From: Tetmemena sp. SeJ-2015
Taxonomy: Eukaryota > Ciliophora > Spirotrichea > Sporadotrichida > Oxytrichidae
Length of the DNA: 64,000 nucleotides
Reading direction: 5' to 3'
Assembly: GCA_027382625.1 (NCBI GenBank)
Contig: JAJKFJ010021321.1
Location: forward strand, 1 to 64,000
Under the pieces are notes generated by a model. The model searched no databases. It was not told the origin of the DNA and worked only from the letters and a program-made list of their open reading frames with translations. Within the stretch, counting starts at the first letter, position 1; every line of letters begins with the position of its first letter. Positions 1-12,446 of the stretch are shown here, one piece after another. The translations under genes and the position numbers were made by a program.

Positions 1-149
1 CCCCGAGTATTTCAAATCTTCATTTGAAATTGATCACCATATTTTACTAGTTATTTCTTTGATACTACACAACCACCTCAGAGATAAATCTAAACAGAGG
101 CTACTAAAGATAGTAAACTCTCTAGACAACTTATCAGGAGGATGACCTC

Positions 150-2203
150 ATGGGGAGAACTATCTCTCATTTTGAAAGAGACAGTAAGTGGATCCCAAAT
201 TTTATTTCCCAAATTTTATTTCTCACAACATCAACTCCTTACTAAAATAAAGGGATAAACTCTTAAACATATACTTCCTCCAATAAATCCTGCTCCGAAA
301 TTAAATTATCAATCAACCTCTCTATCTTTTAATTGGGTATCATCATTCCTTGGTTATTAAACGCTATTAAAGGTGAGGTATAGCTATATCAGTCATTCAG
401 CTAGAAGCAAATAAATCCGCATTTCTACACGAACGAAGGGAAGAATACCTTCTGTAGTGGGGCCAGCAACTTTTATAATCACAACCCTGGCACCTAGGTC
501 ACCTCCTCCACACAGAATGCAACTATGACATCCTAGAATTCAAGATTCTAGCACAAGCCCTTTAATAATAAAAGCACGCTATTTGAACAGACAGTAGCCA
601 GCTATGGGAAATAACTTGATCAGCTGGAAGAAGCTGATCAGAACTTAGAGAGGGACTCTTTCATCTTCGAATAATTGCAACTTAGAGATCAACTCTCAGC
701 GAATAAGCAGCCATTATAAGAGGAAGAAGGACTTTAAAATTCTTAAGAGATAAATGAGAACTCTTATAACATGAAAAGCAACATACCTCAGGGGCAAAAG
801 AAAATCCAATTCTCTTTGGATCTAAGGAAAGTAAAAACCATATCTGAAAGTTAATATGGAACTACAAATAATAACACTTCAGAGTAGAAGCTAAATAGTG
901 ATCATGGAGATGATGATCTAAGATAATTTATTGACTAGGCTGCGGGTAAAATTACTAAGTCAAGAACCCTTAAAAAGCCTCAAGAACAATTCAAAACCTC
1001 TAATCTCGCTCCTGAGCTATAAATTTAAGAGAGCAACGTGATGGGAAGCACTGGCAATCAAAGAGATTTCTTAAATCAAGATAACATAAGCTCTTTTGAT
1101 AGGGATATTTAAACCCATCTCAGACCTTTAGAAGTATTTATTCTATGAGAGAATTGTAATTTTACCTTTAGAGGCAAACTACGACATGCAATCTTTTTGC
1201 TCTAAGGATCAACTTCCAACTCCAAGGGGAGTAGGCGACCTCAAAAGAATGAGCTACTTGACTTCTAAAATGTTCTCCCAGGATCTACTCTCTAACATTA
1301 ATGGAGGACTGAAACTGAGCGAGATTTACTTTAAGTAGTTTAAATTCATTTTATTTACCTCCCTTCTTGTGACGATTTAAAGAGCGAAATACAGGTTCTT
1401 GTGGATTAGCTTGAGGTTTAAAGCCCCAAAAATGGAAATAAAGTAATCACAGAGGCTTATCTAGATGTTGATCTAAATTTATCTGCTTTTACATCATATT
1501 TATACCCACTTTTATTAAACGAATTATCATATGTAAGATTATGACGATATTTGTAGTTGATTGTGAGGAAAGATGCTAGAGTTTAAGCTATTGCAACGGA
1601 GATGGTGAAGAGAAAGAAATAAGAGATGAGTTGAGAGATCTCTTTGTAGGTGAGTTATCAAACAGCCCCCAAAAATCAGCTCGAGACTATAGATCAAAAT
1701 ACTAACTCTAAAAGCTAAGCGGGAATTTCAGTGATCTCAGTTAAAGCCAGGCAAGCGGGAGAGTCAAAAATCTTGGAAGTATATACGATGAAGATGATTC
1801 GCACTAGAGTCAGAGTCAAAGATCAGGCTCTTCTGTAGAGATAGAGAAGATTGAGGATGTCGATAAATCATTCCGCACTGATGGATCCAGTGTCATAATT
1901 CAAAGAATAGGAGCATCCACTTCTTTTGCTTCTAGTTAGAATGACTCTGTTGTCATAAAGAGAATACAAGACAGCTCTATGTAGTCAGCTACGGACTAAA
2001 GTCAAACATAAATCGTTCACTAGAATGAGAGAAGCGTGTCAGAGGATAACTCTATTTACTCCTTTAATTCTCTTGCCTCAAATGAGAACAACATCGTGAA
2101 GAATCTCAGTGGTAGCCATCTCAAGATAGGATAAATTTTCAATACTGCTTTCCTCTAAGAATTAGGAGGAGAGAATTTTCAATCAAGAATCGAGTCAAAC
2201 TGA
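150..2203 (+). CDS. Q/N/S-rich hypothetical protein
   Basis: I do not recognise this protein. The frame is open from about position 62 through TAA/TAG codons read as Gln and ends at a TGA at 2201-2203. The first in-frame ATG is at 150, but an exon at or before the window edge is possible. Two introns are needed to stay in frame: 1134-1173 (GTATTT...TAGAG, 40 nt) and 1533-1556 (GTAAGA...TTGTAG, 24 nt). The protein is polar, with many Gln, Asn and Ser. It has an acidic stretch near codons from 1785 (DEDDSHQSQSQRS) and one hydrophobic stretch around 1340-1380. No catalytic motif is visible. An extra intron near 170-260 cannot be excluded. Confidence 0.55.
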
Positions 2204-2354
2204 TTCTTGTTAGGGCTATTTATTTTCAAAGTTAACTAAGATTGTAATTATATAAGTATTGTTCCAGTAATTTGATTTGATAAAATTTCATTGATTAATG
2301 CATCTACAGGTCCCAAACACTTTGACTATCTCTGATATTTAGAAAGTCATTAAA

Positions 2355-3832
2355 TCAATCAATTCTGTTGGAGTTAACTCGACCAGTAGGGCGACTTGAT
2401 TACCTTGACATCGCGAGATACTATCTCTAAGATGATAGAACATCTATATTTTGATAATTTGAAAGTCTTTCTTCCCTGTAGGAAGGTTATTTCTTGTAAA
2501 ACGATCTCTCAGTTTCTCTATCGAACATTTGCTGATAGCTTACAGGAGTCTTTATCTTGGGAGATTTATCAATTTCTCCGAAGGGAGTGAAGGGCTCTCC
2601 TGAATGAGCAACTGCAAAGCTACACTCTCTGTGTTGAGGCTTCAAATCGAAAGACTTATTTACGGGTGCAATTGATATCCTGGATCTTGGACTAAAGTCA
2701 GATATGTTTTCCTATTTATAATCACCCGGCCCTGGGGTATGCTCCCGCTTAGTGAAAGAATAGTGGCCAAGCATTTTAGAACCAAGACCCAAACCAATGT
2801 TATTGAAACGGGTTGATTTTACAACCTCATCTTTAATATCGTACTTGCCAGGTGCAGGCTTAGATAAAATCTCTTTGCCAGGATCGAAGTAGCAAGTCTT
2901 TGCCCTTTCTTTCAGCGTAATAGCTGGACTCTTGCCAGGCAATTTCTTTGGAGAATACTGAGTCAGAGGAGGTATATCCTTCTTGGCATTCATTTTAACC
3001 CCTCTTACAACATCAAAATCCGATGTGTACTTGTAGTGATCATATGACAGACCGAAAGTGCATTTCTTATCATTTTAATCTGTCTTCTTGAGCAGATTGA
3101 ATTAAGAGTAGACTTTGTAATTATTTGGTGGAGGCAGCTTTTTCTTTTCCTTTAGGATCCTTGTAAACAGCTCTCTATTCCCATATCCGAAAGAGGAGCC
3201 CCTTAATTAAATTAAACTCCCTCTTATGTTGATGATACCTGGGCTGTTAAACTCAATAATGAATTGAATAGATTCCTGAAAGCTTGAAAGATATTTATGT
3301 CCAATCAGGCTAATCAAGGATCATTGAGGAATCTGGCTTTTAAGGTACTCTAAATCTGTCATCTTACAAAAACCTGAATGAGATAACACTATTTCTTAGA
3401 GTATTCGCTGACTTGAAGTTCGATATCTCCTTAGATTAAATGTTGCTGGTACTCATAATTGAATTCTACATTAATTTGATTTAATGATCTTTATGTTTTT
3501 ACCTTTCTAGAGAGGTTCTTCGGGATGTTATAGTCATACTTTTGAGATATTCCATGGCTTTAGTTGTCGTAATGATTTTACTCACTCACTAAATCAGCCA
3601 TATTGTTGGACATAAACTGCCTCTTGATCTATTCATATTACTGTCTCCCAAATATTTCAGAGTTTAACTTCCTGTGTTTCCTCTACTGCTATTGAGTCTA
3701 AGGCCGCTTTTAGACATCCACTAAATTGTTTCCGAGGATGCTGCTATTCTTTAGCATCTTCCTTTTATTGTATTAGGAAGTCAAAAGATCGAGAGCCTGC
3801 TTTACTTCTGTATTCATGTTATTGCCACTCAT
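2355..3832 (-). CDS. SHIPPO/PG-rich repeat ciliary protein
   Basis: Outer-dense-fibre/STPG-type protein expected on or in ciliary microtubules. Several proline-glycine repeats of the family are visible, for example HTPGPGDYK (near 2720), SKPAPGKYDIKD, KKLPGKSP and KKLPPPNNYKVYS. The start is the ATG at 3832-3830 and the stop is the TGA at 2357-2355. Two GT-AG introns fit: 3452-3502 (51 nt), and about 99 nt around 3275-3375 ending CTTTCAAGCTTTCAG. The second removes an otherwise in-frame TGA. The long N-terminal and C-terminal parts are Gln/Asn-rich and less conserved. The family role (microtubule inner or outer surface protein) is known for homologues; the role here is inferred from the repeats only. 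Confidence 0.75.
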
Positions 3833-3978
3833 TTTTAAAACGGATCAGACTTTTAAATGACAATAATAAAATTCTATAAATAACAATAAGCGCTATAATA
3901 AAAAGAATGAATGAATTTACTAGATTAGACAGGATTAATTTTTATCAAACTCTTATTCATAACCACTTTTTAAAATTT

Positions 3979-4512
3979 TCACAGAATGAATTATCTAAGT
4001 GCGGGGCAATTATCCTATAATCCCTTTAAAAAGCCCTCTCTATTCATTCCTTGATGAAAATCAGAAACGCTCTTCGAAATGAATTTAATCAACTTGTCTT
4101 TGAGTTGGCCCTGTTCAAATTCAACCAACTCAATCATCAGATATTTTTAATGCATCTCATAGTACTCCTAATTCTTATGGTAAAATCTCATCAGCTAAAA
4201 GAAGGCCTTGGCCTTATTCTTGTGTTTATCTTTTAGATCCTTACGCAAATAATAATCCTCTATCTGATTCATCTACTAGTTAGACTTGGGATTTACTTGC
4301 TTTACTTTCTCGATTGAGAGTAGGAGGAAAGCTATGAAGTTTGGGTCAGAGCCGAATTCCATATTAAAGTGGTCATAGAAAGTCTCACAGGGGTCTCCGT
4401 CTCTATAAGATATTTGAGACTCTCTTTTAGTGGCATAGTCCCAAACTAAGCAGAGGAAGTTATGGATTATTTGTGGGGCCGAGAATTCTTGCTTCTGATG
4501 GTTAGATTTCAT
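3979..4512 (-). CDS. hypothetical protein, about 178 aa
   Basis: An unbroken frame (with TAA/TAG as Gln) runs from ATG 4512-4510 to TGA 3981-3979. It has an early aromatic helix (NFLCLVWDYATKRE), a charged middle with KDLKDKHKNKAKAFFQLMRF, and a C-terminal helix ending NCPALRQFIL. It looks like a compact all-helical soluble protein, but I cannot assign a family. Its start codon overlaps by ATGA the apparent stop of the upstream gene on the same strand. That is unusual in a eukaryote and may mean the two are one gene joined by an intron or IES that I could not place. Confidence 0.5.
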
Positions 4513-5718
4513 TTTATTCTACTATATAATACAGCAACAATACTAAATTATTCAATCTATTTTTGAATATTCAATTTTTATTTAGGTCTTTATGACTCCT
4601 TGATAATAAATTGTCTTATATCCAAATTTGGGTACCTCCTGAAGAAAGCTTTTAAATCTTCAATCTTGTCATTGTTTATGAAATCAAAGAGACTCTACTC
4701 TGTGGGTGAGAGTCTATAGAAACTTCTATCTCTGGAATCCATTTGAACGTAGGGGGATCGCTCCTCTTCAACATCTAAAGTGCATTAAGCTCTAGATTTA
4801 AAGCAATTAAGCATAATATTTTTGGCTGAGGTCTTTGTCTATCCTTTAAACTCTTCCCTTCTCACTTCCATCCTAGGTCTTGGCTGGTGAAAACTTGTAA
4901 GAGCCTCTTTCTCTCCTCATAGGGCCTTTCTTTGTATTCACGTTTGTGCTTAGATATTAATTTTGCGAAGTGGTATCCTCGTAAGTGCCAAACTTAGAAT
5001 TATGAAATTACTACAGTCTGTGTCTCTTGTCGTTTAATCTTGATGTCTTAAGCACTTCAGGCTAAAGCAAAATAAGCTTTAAAATTATTATTTTGAGGCA
5101 CTAGGCCAACCTGACTTCTTTAAGCGTAATCCATGGTCATGGTTTTGAGGTACTAATGTTGATTATATTTGAGCTGATCATTTGGGATTATCTATTTTTA
5201 GGTCCATCTTTATTAAGAGTTTCGGTTTTAACCAGACATAACTATTATACCCACTTCCTGCTATTCATCATAGCCTGGGATAAATTATCTCTGAGAATTT
5301 TATTGGGTTGTCTATCCCTCGTCGTTTACTTAATCGAGTGATAAGATGTTTATCGCTGATTTTACTGTAAAATAGAGGGAAATAATTATATAACATGGAT
5401 GATTTAAAGTGACTATTGCTGTGTCTAATGGGCTTTGAGGGTGTTTATTCCGCCTAATTTGAATTTGCATAAGTTATATTCCCTCTAGTCTTAATAGAAT
5501 ATAATAAAGATATTTTCTCAAAATGATTTCAGTCACAGTAGTTTATAAATCCCTAGATTTATCTTCTAAAATTTACTGCCTTTGTTTATCGAAATAGGAA
5601 TCTTCCATATAATCTGGTCTCACTATGGGAAAGTTAAAATAAATCTATCCTTCTTACCATCCTACTAATCTTATAGGTCGAAATATTTGTCGTCTCCTTT
5701 TTTAGAACTCGTGTTCAT
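4509..5718 (-). CDS. hypothetical protein with two or more introns
   Basis: The frame starts at ATG 5718 (MNTSSKKGDDKYFDL) and uses a clear 37-nt GT-AG intron (GTAAGA...CCCATAG) near 5610-5650. It then runs open for several hundred bases through Gln-rich sequence. The last exon (DKIEDLKAFFRRYPNLD, RQFIIKES) ends at TGA 4511-4509. A 22-nt intron (GTTTTC...ACCTAG) near 4870-4895 fits the frame. One further frame change near 4770 is unexplained. There is no recognisable domain. The exon structure is uncertain, but the coding character of both ends is clear. Confidence 0.4.
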
Positions 5719-5811
5719 TTTAATCTTTGTAATTTACTTATTCAAATCTTAAATATCTCTAAGATAAGTAAGATTACAAAATAATTATAATGGTTACTTA
5801 ATTTAACCTCA

Positions 5812-6243
5812 TCATACCTCATCATAGTTCATAAGTTTTTATTTTCTATTAAAGTCTACTCTCTATTTCAGCAAGTGCTGTTGGGAAATAATCTCCCGAG
5901 GGTAGCACATCTCTTTCACATTTAGGATGCCTTTCCTGACCTTGTAACATCTACCTCTATTTCTCTATTTGAGAGTCTTTTTCAAATCGCTAGAGGTGCT
6001 TCCATCTTTGAAAAATGCAGACCTGTCCTGTGACTCATCTCTATTTGAGGTATCAATTTTAAAGAAAAAACTGGTTATAAATATTTGTTCTATATCAGGT
6101 GAGTGTCTAGAGGATCCCTATTAGTCAGAAATTGAACTCTCATTCTTCTAATCTTGCTCTGATGGACCAAGATTGGCCTTTCCAAACCTCTCGCAAGTTG
6201 TCCTATTCTGCAACAGGTTTCTTAACTGGACGTTAAGTAGCAT
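5812..6243 (-). CDS. hypothetical protein, about 143 aa
   Basis: A single open frame runs from ATG 6243 to TGA 5814-5812 (stop context GAGGTATGATGA). The N-terminal third is basic and hydrophobic (LLNVQLRNLLQNRTTCERFG), the middle is Ser/Asp-rich, and the C-terminal third is basic (KKTLKQRNRGRCYKVRKG). No domain is recognised. The frame stays open upstream of the chosen ATG for some codons, so the true N-terminus may be longer. Confidence 0.45.
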
Positions 6244-6288
6244 ACTATAGAAAGAATAAATTGAAAATAAGGTTATTACGAAAGCGGA

Positions 6289-6743
6289 ATGAAAAAGAAA
6301 GCACCAGCTGCAAAAATAAAGAGTGTAAGAGAGAGGTGAAAGAGGTTGGAGTTCACTATTTTAAGGAGCTCATCTTGCCAACTCATGCTCGACTCAAAGC
6401 CTTAATTTTAAGTTGAAGGAGTGTCTAAGGCGGGATCTGTGTCTGCTAAAGCATGATCGCTTATTCTGACAACGATATTGTAAATTTCAAAAGCAGATAT
6501 AAGCAGAGACATCGAGACATAAGTCAAAGTAAAGAGTATGTAGATAAAGAAGATTCCATGATTCTTCTGGCCAACGCAGTTATTAATCCAAGGACAATGA
6601 TGGTCGAATCTTTCTACGCACCTCTAACAAATGTTGCAATCAATCGATATCATGATAGGATTTTTTTAATGAATGAGATTTTAAAATGTCTGCTGCGATC
6701 GGTGCGGATTATTACAAAACATCACAACTTTAAAATTTAATGA
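6289..6743 (+). CDS. hypothetical basic protein with tiny introns
   Basis: Starts [16 protein letters not shown] at 6289. A GT-AG intron of about 30 nt (GTGAAAG...TTTTAAG) and an 18-nt one (GTTGAAGGAGTGTCTAAG) put the three coding pieces in one frame. The last piece, 6453-6743, is open and ends AAA-ATT-TAA-TGA. The protein is small, basic at the N-terminus, and otherwise without a known motif. The gene lies between two leftward genes. Confidence 0.4.
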
Positions 6744-6777
6744 ACGTATGGGTTTTAATTAATTCAATACTCTACAT

Positions 6778-8010
6778 TCAGGGCATAGCTGCTATGGCAG
6801 AAGATATTCTAAGTTCTGATTGAAATTCAAGTTCTTATTTTCTTTCAGATATCCAGGGTCTTTATTCCATACAATCAATAAACTCCCCAAAGCTATTCCA
6901 AATATTGCGCAATAAGCTACAAAGAAACAGTAATAAAAATTCTTTCATTGATTTCATTTTCAAACTTCTATTCTAGGAGAAGAATTCTTTTAGCCACAAC
7001 AGGCAAGTAAAACTAAGGATCATGAAAATCAGCTGCATGTAAACAGTTCCTCTGCTTGCTCTAATCTTTTAGAGAGGTGTGGAAAAATTGAAGCACTGCA
7101 TCTTTTTTGGTGTTTTCTAAAAATCGAATTAAGAAGCTAATGATGATGGTTAAGTACTTACAAGGAACTTCAAGATTTCGTTTTTAAACTGCTCATTCTA
7201 AATATCTTTGATAAAGTCTATGGGCTTTCTGCCTATGTTATCCATTGAATCCCTCGAAGCTCCTTTTAATAGGAGCAACCTAATAATTCGTGTGCTGCCT
7301 GTCTCATCCACGGACTTAACTGCGAGGTGAAGTGGAGTTAGTCCGTTCAAATCTAATTCAAATACACTTATAAAACTTTAGCAATTTATATCTGAAGCGT
7401 TAACATCAGAGCCCCAAGCAAGCAGATAATTTATGCAATTCTCGGATCTATAGTATAGTGTTTATTAAAAATAGAAACGATTACCCTGAGTAGCAGGCCC
7501 AATGAAGGGGAGTACTTTATCTTGAGTCCTTGCAGTTAATGTCAATTCCTTTCTCCAAGTAAAATGCAACGCCTATAGCTTGGTCACCCTACGCTGAGAC
7601 ATGTAGCAGATTTATATTGTGTTTGTTTCTTGCCATCGGATTAGCCCCTTTCGAAATAAGGTAAACTTTATGCAATAGATTTAACTATTCATATTATCAT
7701 AATGATTATGATTGTTTACTTGATCATCCTGATATTTCCATGAAAAGAAGCGAAGTGCAAAGCAGTGAATCCTTCCTCATTATCTGTTTGCATATTTATG
7801 AAAGTTTCATTTTCACTTTACAAAAACACTTGGTCAATTTCACTGTAAGCTTGAGCTAGTTGCGAGCAGATAATTTCTACAGACTTCAAATTATTCTTGT
7901 AGGCGGCTTAGTGAAGCAGCGTAAAACCTGGAGCGTCCTTCAATCTTCTTATGTCCAACAAATAAATGAAAATACCTTGATGATATGTTAAGTTGAGATA
8001 GATTAAACAT
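6778..8010 (-). CDS. ankyrin-repeat protein with C-terminal membrane segments
   Basis: At least four ankyrin repeats are readable on the minus strand: APGFTLLHQAAYKNN (near 7920), EEGFTALHFASFHGN (near 7760), a repeat with STPLHWACYSGN (near 7510) and LNGLTPLHLAVKSV (near 7340). They are followed by two hydrophobic segments (QLIFMILSFTCLLWL and EFLLLFLCSLL). The stop is TGA 6780-6778. A start at ATG 8010 with a 28-nt intron (GTATTT...ATAAG) fits. Ankyrin repeats before membrane helices resemble the first half of DHHC palmitoyltransferases of the AKR1/ZDHHC17 type, but no DHHC domain follows. It could be a degenerate or unrelated membrane-anchored scaffold. Confidence 0.65.
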
Positions 8011-8186
8011 GAATAAAGAGTGTAATATTTTTATAAAATAATGAACATAATTTGAATAATATTAATTGTGTTGATCTGTGAGAGGGTGAAGAAGCAGCAT
8101 GAACATGAATTTTGCAAATAGAGGAATAGAAAATAATAAAAATAAGAATATAAGAGCAAGGGGAAAATAAATTTGGAAAAAGAAGA

Positions 8187-8257
8187 GGGCCGTGCCGGAA
8201 TTGAACCAGCGACCTATCGATCTGCAGTCGATTGCTCTACCACTGAGCTAACGGCCC
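8187..8257 (-). tRNA. tRNA-Cys (GCA)
   Basis: A full cloverleaf reads on the minus strand. The 7-bp acceptor stem is GGGCCGU/ACGGCCC, the D arm is GCUC...GAGC, the anticodon loop is CUGCAGA with anticodon GCA, and the T arm contains GGUUCAAUUCC. There is no intron. A run of five T follows just downstream (minus strand) and can act as a RNA polymerase III terminator. The A and B box sequences lie inside the D and T arms as usual. Confidence 0.95.
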
Positions 8258-8536
8258 TTACTGTTGATTCTAGTCCAAGATGAGTTTATCTACTCTTCTG
8301 TCTCTTTACTGTAAATCTAAAAGACCACTAAGCCATCTCGAGGTTTCATTGAGACTGAATCAGAAAGAATAGTCTTTAAAGATATATCCGCTTTAAAGTG
8401 TTTGATTAAAGTTATTGAATGAAATTTATCAGATAAAAATAGGAATCCTTAGATTTGTAAATTTGGATTTAATCAAACGTACACTTTAGATACCCCTCAT
8501 AGGTGGGTGGGCTTATTAATATAGATAGAGTAATGT
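8258..8536. other. intergenic, no gene seen
   Basis: AT-rich sequence between the tRNA-Cys gene and the 3' end of the leftward gene that follows. I see no coding frame or repeat here; upstream promoter elements for the tRNA are internal. Confidence 0.5.
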
Positions 8537-9936
8537 TCAAACTAGGGCAAAGATCAGCACAAAGACTGAAAGCAGCAGAGTGAGGAAAAACAGGAAGATG
8601 AATTGCTTGTCGAGATCCTTCATGCATAGTATGTCAAATCTCCCTTGTCTATTTATGCGCACCATCCCTCGGAGGTAAGCTCTCTCTTGATGCTCCCTCC
8701 CATCTTTAAAATTTCTTATCAATTTTAAAGCAATCTATTGGATACATCAAAGGCACGTACTAATCGTTTTCGCCGCCTATCAGCTGGTCATTATATTGAA
8801 AAGTTGAATTCAACTTTATTGTAGGTAAAATAATTTTTGCCCTTGTTATACTAATTGTCCTAAGGCCTTATAACGTTCCCTTCCTCGTCAACGATATGTT
8901 GTCTATTATTTTCACTCCCAGATGACCTATAACTAAGTTAGGCACTGCACATTAATATATTTCCAATCTTCCTAAACTTTTCTTATCTTACCCATTGATT
9001 GCATTTTGCATATTCTGATTTAGTAGTCTCTGCTCTTGCCTTAATCTCTTCCTTTATTTCTTTCTGAGTTCTATTTCTAGCTTTTTCAAGTCTGCCTCCT
9101 CTATCTTACTATCGCATCTATCTGTGAAATCAAAGTCAGTGAAGAGCCCCTCCTCTAATAGCTGCTTATTTTTGCTGCGTTTCGTGAAATCATAGACTCT
9201 CTTCATTGGAATATCCTGGAACTTTATCTAATCCGGTGGAAGCAAGGCAGGAGGAGCTTAGCTTGCCTCAAGATCTGTAATGGAGTTGTGATTCAAGAAC
9301 TACCCTTCAAAATCTGTTGAGAGCTTATTAGTTTTGCCCATGCCATGCGATTGCAGATAAGGATTATAGTCTCCCGAGAAATTGATGTTGTTCGGATTCT
9401 AATTCTATCTCTAAGATAGATTAGCTTACTAATTCTTATTACCAGCGTATGTATTCTCTTTCGTCTCTTCATATTGATTCGCGTGCTTGTCTAAAAAGTG
9501 AAGAAATACTTAAATTGATTTGCCTATTTAAGTCTGACTCCTCAGAGATCATACTAAACTTATTATTTTAGGCTATGAGATTGTTCAAAGACTTGCCATT
9601 AGGCCCGTACTACTTCTATTGCTGATTGTCTTTAGTTGCAGCTTTGTTATCTGGGTTATTCGGTAGCTGATTTTTTCTGTCTGCTTGATTAGAACTTTCA
9701 TTCTAAGATTGATTCTGCGATTTCTATTCCTGTTAATTCAATCTCTGCTGCATCATTAATCTGTATTGCTACAGCTATGATTGCATAAATATGAAGACTT
9801 AAAGTTGAGTAATAATTTAAGCAAATGAGGGGATTTATTTCCCCTTAGTTTGATTGTTCTAGGGATTGTGTATTTTTAATTTCCTCATCCCCTGTAATAG
9901 TTTGTTGCCTAGGCTATCGCCAGAACCTTAATTCAT
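8537..9936 (-). CDS. Q/N-rich tail-anchored membrane protein
   Basis: Starts at ATG 9936 with a very Gln/Asn-rich N-terminal third. A charged region follows (KIEEADLKKLEIELRKKQRK), then a beta-rich part. It ends in a single hydrophobic segment (FIFLFFLTLLLSVFVLIFAL) right before the TGA at 8539-8537. This topology suggests a tail-anchored protein with its bulk in the cytosol. Two tiny GT-AG introns restore the frame: a 19-nt one (GTATTTCTTCACTTTTTAG) near 9505 and a 22-nt one (GTGCCTTTGATGTATCCAATAG) near 8740. I do not recognise the soluble domain. Confidence 0.6.
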
Positions 9937-10321
9937 GTTTTAATTTTATAATTTCCAAGCATTTATCTTTTCTCATAAGGAGAGAAAATAAATAAGTAAT
10001 TCAAATTATTTAACCCAGATATTGATTGTTTCAATTTGTTTAAAAGAATTTAAATGACATCAAATTCGGAAAATTTTAATATAGAAATTATGAAACTTTA
10101 AATTTATTATAGATAAATAAATTGAAGGAAAGAAATTTATTAGAGACTCTCTAAAATACCTTTTTTAAATCCAAGTCATGAAAATTATGTGAGAATTATA
10201 AAATCGAAGTAAGACTTATGAATGTAAATAAAAGAAGAGAAATTTATTGACCTTACTTAAATATAAACTTTACTCTTTTAAGCTTTCACAGCTTAAAGAT
10301 CTTACCAATTTGTATTCCCTC
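9937..10321. other. intergenic AT-rich spacer
   Basis: Spacer of about 385 bp between the start of one leftward gene and the end of the next. It is strongly AT-rich and I see no gene, repeat or RNA in it. Confidence 0.5.
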
Positions 10322-12446
10322 TCACTGGAAGGTAGTTTGATTACCATTAAGAGTGAAGTTAGAATCGAGTGGATTCCCTCCTCCATTATTATTTGTGGAG
10401 TTTTAATGAGCTTCAATATGAGAATTTACGAGGAAAGTAAGGAATACCACTAGGAATGGCATAAAGTAGTAGTAAAGACACTCGTAGAAAACTTTAAGCA
10501 CCTTGTAAATCAGGAAAGATACCAAACTGAGTAGTCCAAATCTGTTCTCAGATTCCTTCCAGTTCTTCACTTCTAGTTCAATAGTTGGTGTTTTCTCTCT
10601 CAGAGGGAATTTTGAAGAGACTTAGAATAGAAATCTTAGATCTCAGCGACTACCATGAAAGCAATCATGTTGATTGTTATATCCTGAGGGCTGTCAATTG
10701 TACAGAGGAGGAGCAAGTTCGCACCCTCGCACAAAAATGTACCGCTAAAGAGCATCAGAGCGATGGCGAACTGAGGATATTTGCGATAGCCTCTCTTTGT
10801 GGTCATGAGGGCATAGTTCATCATGTTCAAGGCTCTTCGCATATCTGATTCAATATTTATGTGCAAGATGATTGCAGGAGAGGAAGCGAGTTACCAAGAT
10901 GTTGAGAGTCTCAGCCTGAGGTGAAAGTATCCTTATTGAAGATCTGATAGAGAGCGTAAAATACTAGAGTCATTTGGATTGTGCAAATGAAGACACAATT
11001 GATAAAGTTTCTTGCAACTTCCTCCTCAGTGACTGGAATGATGTAATTCTCATCTGAGCTGTTTAATCTGATCTTCATTTCTGCAGGTGAGCCACTACCC
11101 TTCTTGTCTAGAAGTCCATCATTTTCGTTCTTCTCTTCTTCATCACTGCTGAAATTGTAAGATTCATCTTCTCCACTAGCGTTCAAAGCACCTCTCTTAG
11201 TTTTCTTGGCTTTCATCGTCGCTTGATGGTGGAACTGATCTCTAAAGCAGAAAATTAAAATTAGGCCATCATTATAATCATAATATCTCTTGTCTGGAAT
11301 AATTAATCTTTTTAATTTAATTTTTGGAGTCAGGTGACTCTAAGGATTTGATTAAAGCAGGAAAGAGGTATTATTGTGTAGTAATTAACTTACATGTAGA
11401 GATATGAGTAAAAAGATATGGAGTAAAAGTCTTCCCCTAGCTAGAAGGTGTGAGTCTCATCCTTCTCTACTTTTCCTACAGAAGATTGGGATGGATTCTC
11501 GGTGTGGGGTCTCTTTGTGAGGGAGGTTCTTAAACCGGAGCTGCCTTGAGTTGCGATTGTGTAAAAGATTCTCAATACCACAAATGCTACTATGATTAGC
11601 AAATTTCCAACTAAACTTAGAAAGAGGTCAGTGTGTTATATCGTTGCTCACAATTAGTTTACCCAATATTTAATAAGTTCCTCGCATCCACTAAATAAGA
11701 AGAAGTAGACGAGTAGATAGCCATAGATTCCAAGAACTATGAGTGTAAAGATCCTGAAGAACCAGTCCTTGAATTCACTCTACTCTCTGAAAACTATAGC
11801 AACGAAGGCCATAAGAAAAGCTAAATTAATGTAAAAAATTTTATTAAGAAGTTGGATTCCACAAGCGGCTGTGAAATATATAAGTTGGAACTTGTAGGAG
11901 CCATCTGAGGGTTTACAGTTTGAGTCTTTCATCCAAAAGATGGCTATGCTGACTATGATCATGGTTCCATTATAACTCAAGAGCTGGAATTAATCCTTGG
12001 TTGAGCTTAAATAGTCATTAACTTTTCGGTGTGATAAACCGAACATACATAATTATAATCCTATAAGTACCTTTCGATTTATTCGTAAAAGTTAGCTGCT
12101 TTCTCATAGTGCGAGAGGGGCGAATAGGTTTGATCAAGGAAGAAAGCAGTAGGTAAATGATAGCCTGCGCTATCTGAGAATAGTAGGTGATGAGTTCTAT
12201 CTCGATCCAATTCATGACATTCTGATCGACTTCAGCTTTGTCTGTATTCACGAACACTATCTGAATGTAGAATATCGCACCTTAATACAGCACGATGCAT
12301 ACAAAATAAGATATGGGAAGAAATAATTATTAAAAGCATATGATGTCGAGGAGTAGCGGGAAAAGCACGCAGTTCTTACCACCAAACTCTGTGACGATAA
12401 AACGAAGCGTCTCGAAGCCAAAGCAAGTGGCGTGAGTCAAAAACAT
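10322..12446 (-). CDS. multi-pass membrane protein, unknown family
   Basis: Consecutive minus-strand exons encode at least seven hydrophobic segments, for example near 12430-12330, 12180-12150, 11950-11920, 11850-11790, 10990-10930 and 10830-10770. A hydrophilic loop near 11200-11040 is acidic and Ser-rich (NASGEDESYNFSSDEEE). The C-terminus is Asn/Gly-rich (NSTNNNGGGNPLD) and ends at TGA 10324-10322 after a 19-nt intron (GTAAATTCTCATATTGAAG). A start at ATG 12446 (MFLTHATCFGFETLRF) is the best choice, but the frame is open slightly upstream. A receptor or transporter is possible; no signature settles it. Confidence 0.5.

Noticed and set aside
3301..3340. In-frame TGA in the SHIPPO gene as selenocysteine or as part of an 18-nt GATT-flanked IES
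   Set aside because: A GT-AG intron of about 99 nt with a good acceptor (CTTTCAAGCTTTCAG) removes it and keeps the frame, so no recoding is needed.
10247..10848. Plus-strand open frames at 10247 and 10585
   Set aside because: They lie opposite exons of the multi-pass membrane protein gene and have no independent support.
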